Shown: positions 6,620 through 8,315 of the stretch, in pieces
Layout: every line of letters starts with the position of its first letter
How positions within the stretch are numbered: the stretch's first letter is position 1
From: Candidatus Bathyarchaeota archaeon
GTDB taxonomy: Archaea > Thermoproteota > Bathyarchaeia > Bathyarchaeales > DTEX01
DNA: 8,315 nt
Reading direction: 5' to 3'
Assembly (NCBI GenBank): GCA_021158305.1
Contig: JAGGUU010000184.1
Coordinates: 1-8,315 of the forward strand
Notes under the pieces: generated by a model
Database searches by the model: none
What the model saw: the letters and a program-made list of their open reading frames with translations, nothing else
What the model was told of the DNA's origin: nothing
Translations under genes and position numbers: made by a program

Positions 6620-6762
6620 CCAGAACCGTTGGAAGCGAATCGGAGAATTTGGTTGTAAGAAATGAATAGTTGGGGCTACTGAAGGGAAATGTCTTAAAAA
6701 TCGTCGTTTAGCACTAATCTATCAAAATGTCACGGATACAGGAATAGTTCAGTTAAACGTAA

Positions 6763-7911
6763 CTAACATAATGTTTTTTGATAAATTAGTTTGGGAGCTA
6801 ATGCGCCAGTGGGGCATGAATCGACGCAAGCCATGCAGACGGCGCAGTCTGTCTGCCCTATTGGCTTGTTAAGTTCAGCAACGACGCGTGTTTTGCTTCC
6901 TCTATAGGCGAAATCTAATATTCTTTGACCCGAAAGCTCAGCGCAGGCACGGATACATCGCCCGCAAAGGATGCATATGTTTGGGTTTCTTATAAAAACC
7001 TCACTGGACTCATCGATCGGCTCAGTTTTTTTCGAGAGCTCAAAGCGGGATTCATTGATATGATATTTGCGAATCCAATACTGTAGCTCGCTTCTTCGGG
7101 GCAGAATCTTCCAATCGCATTCAGCCATGATCATCTCTAAAATTAACCTACGGAGATGGTTAATCTCATCATCTTCAGTTATGACTTCCATGCCATCCTC
7201 TACTTGGGTGCAACATGCAGGTAAAAGGCCTTTCTTGCCTTTAATCTTTACTAGACATAATCTACATCTTCCAGCCGGGCTTAGCTCAGGTTGATAGCAC
7301 AGGTGTGGGATTTTGAAACCTAAAGATAGCAAGGCCTCCAGCAGGTTGGATCCTTCTTTAACCTTGTACTGTCTTCCGTTTACTATTATATTGACCATTT
7401 TTGACTTTGGCTTTTTCTCTGCATCAAAGAAGTCAGAGTATAAACCAAGTTTTTCAGCTACTCTGCGGAGCTGATAGCCGTTAGCATTAAAGTTGAGTCC
7501 TGTCCATTCGAAGGGAGCTGTTAAAACCGCCTTTCCAAATGAGGAAAGACCCCCGACACCTACAGTTCTCACAGTTTTTATTACCTTTTTATCATTAAAC
7601 ACTGCCTTCACACACTCATATCCGCTTTCACATGCAAGAACAATAATGGCTGTTGCTTTTCTGAATATGTCTTCTTTGTTCATTTTATGTCTCCTAACAA
7701 GATTTAAGAGACAAGATTCGCTGATGATTTCTTTTCCTATTATACTATAACCGTCTTCTTTAAGCATATCCTCCAGAATATTTGCTTTTTCTATGCCGCC
7801 TAAACCACAGTATTTAATGCACAGATTGCAACTCCATATTATTATTTTATCATCTTTATCTAGATTTTGTTTAAGTTCTTCATAAGATAGAGAACGAAGT
7901 GATATTATCAT
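6763..7911 (-). CDS. Fusion of MetV-like Cys domain with NuoG/FdhA-like Fe-S module
   Basis: Soluble electron-transfer subunit, 382 residues. Residues 1-140 resemble the N-terminal half of the MTHFR C-terminal/MetV family: C28-x2-C31-x3-C35 with GLGG, Cys67, then LACESGYEC (92-100, Cys94 and Cys100) and a TVGVGG turn (116-121). The second half of that family (NGPCGG motif) is absent. Residues 172-245 are a plant-type [2Fe-2S] domain with Cys205, Cys216, Cys219 and Cys233 (Cys234 is also possible). Residues 250-292 correspond to the NuoG third-cluster region, normally H-x3-C-x2-C-x5-C-x-L-Q, but here only Cys265 and ELQ remain, so that cluster is probably missing. Residues 313-323 and 356-366 are two C-x2-C-x2-C-x3-C motifs for paired [4Fe-4S] clusters. 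GGAGG (7920-7924) precedes the ATG by 8 bases, and the upstream gene ends 3 bases before it. It probably passes electrons between a catalytic partner and a C1 or hydride-transfer enzyme; no partner is visible. Confidence 0.8.
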   Translation of the reverse strand: MIISLRSLSYEELKQNLDKDDKIIIWSCNLCIKYCGLGGIEKANILEDMLKEDGYSIIGKEIISESCLLNLVRRHKMNKEDIFRKATAIIVLACESGYECVKAVFNDKKVIKTVRTVGVGGLSSFGKAVLTAPFEWTGLNFNANGYQLRRVAEKLGLYSDFFDAEKKPKSKMVNIIVNGRQYKVKEGSNLLEALLSLGFKIPHLCYQPELSPAGRCRLCLVKIKGKKGLLPACCTQVEDGMEVITEDDEINHLRRLILEMIMAECDWKILPRRSELQYWIRKYHINESRFELSKKTEPIDESSEVFIRNPNICILCGRCIRACAELSGQRILDFAYRGSKTRVVAELNKPIGQTDCAVCMACVDSCPTGALAPKLIYQKTLC

Positions 7912-7914
7912 TTC

Positions 7915-8315
7915 TTATGCCTCCAATTTTATTGTTTTCTTTCTTAAGACAGGCTCTCCAGTTCCAATCTCATATTCGTTTTTAGTTTGATATTCAAATT
8001 TTTTATAGGGTAGTGTTAATTCAAACACACCTTTTTCTTCATCAATCATTATTAGGCCGACATCTTCAGTAGCGTTTATCACTTTCTTACCGGGAAAGTT
8101 TCGTGTTATACACGCCCATCCAGCTGAGCATGCAAGTGATATTATTATTTTTATATCAGGGGTTAGCTTTATTTTTCGCTTTAGTTCCTTAAGTGAAAGT
8201 TCAGAGCAGGCGTAAAGAACGACTATCACATCTGTCACATTATAGCCATCTCTTATCAACTTAAATCTGAGTCTGTTTGCTCCGCTGAACCCGCCACAGC
8301 CGCAGATACGTGCAC
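7915..8315 (-). CDS. MetV-like cysteine-domain protein (5' end outside window)
   Basis: Partial gene: the frame is open to the right edge, and the 132 visible residues lack the N-terminus. A start at the TTG at 8259 would cut through a conserved motif, because the preceding codons read ICGCGGFSGANRL, matching YCGLGGIEKANIL of the neighbouring fusion protein. Later positions match as well: Cys36 in LYACSEL, then SLACSAGWAC with Cys62 and Cys68, followed by a V-I-x-A-T turn. This is the same MTHFR C-terminal/MetV-like fold as the first 140 residues of the next gene, so the two are tandem paralogues. The cysteines could bind zinc or an Fe-S cluster. After the domain comes a charged tail (about 90-132) without recognised motifs. 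The genes are separated by 3 bases and the ribosome site of the second lies in the end of this one, so they are coupled. A role in C1 or methyl-transfer redox chemistry is inferred from the family only. Confidence 0.75.
   Translation of the reverse strand, partial: ARICGCGGFSGANRLRFKLIRDGYNVTDVIVVLYACSELSLKELKRKIKLTPDIKIIISLACSAGWACITRNFPGKKVINATEDVGLIMIDEEKGVFELTLPYKKFEYQTKNEYEIGTGEPVLRKKTIKLEA

Overview
The window looks like a piece of an archaeal chromosome. It is AT-rich and gene-dense. It has TATA-like promoter elements in front of short leaders, GGAG/GGAGG ribosome sites, GTG and TTG starts, two PadR-type repressors, an archaeal-style SufC/SufB (SmsC/SmsB-like) pair and a protein family linked to C1/methyl metabolism. 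An anaerobic archaeon is likely. A lineage such as Bathyarchaeia would fit, but the lineage is a guess and nothing in the sequence proves it.

Layout. Positions 2-70 hold the last 22 codons of an upstream + strand gene. A promoter and leader (about 85-145) then precede a two-gene Fe-S cluster assembly operon: a SufC-like ATPase (146-901) and a SufB/SufD-family scaffold (850-2061) that overlap by 52 bases. Converging on it is a PfkB-family carbohydrate/nucleoside kinase (2081-3025, minus). Divergent from the kinase is a + strand membrane operon. It comprises a four-helix membrane protein of unknown function (3144-3722), an ArsB/NhaD-like ion transporter that overlaps it (3703-4968), and a small charged cytosolic protein (4991-5260).

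The stretch 5261-5785 has no intact gene. On the minus strand it carries a decayed coding remnant (about 5307-5682) with a protein-like C-terminus, one in-frame stop and several frame changes. Next come two divergent PadR-family regulators (5786-6121 minus, 6180-6548 plus) whose starts are only 58 bases apart and which share one AT-rich promoter. A strong imperfect hairpin (6547-6598) begins at the stop codon of the second.

The right end (6763-8315, minus) is a tightly coupled operon that continues beyond the window. The upstream gene is partial and encodes a cysteine-rich domain like the N-terminal half of the MTHFR C-terminal/MetV family. The next gene fuses a second copy of that domain to a NuoG/FdhA/HoxU-like electron-transfer module: one [2Fe-2S] and two [4Fe-4S] sites, with the usual third-cluster His/Cys motif eroded. 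This looks like an electron-input subunit for a soluble C1/oxidoreductase complex, and it is the most interesting item in the window.
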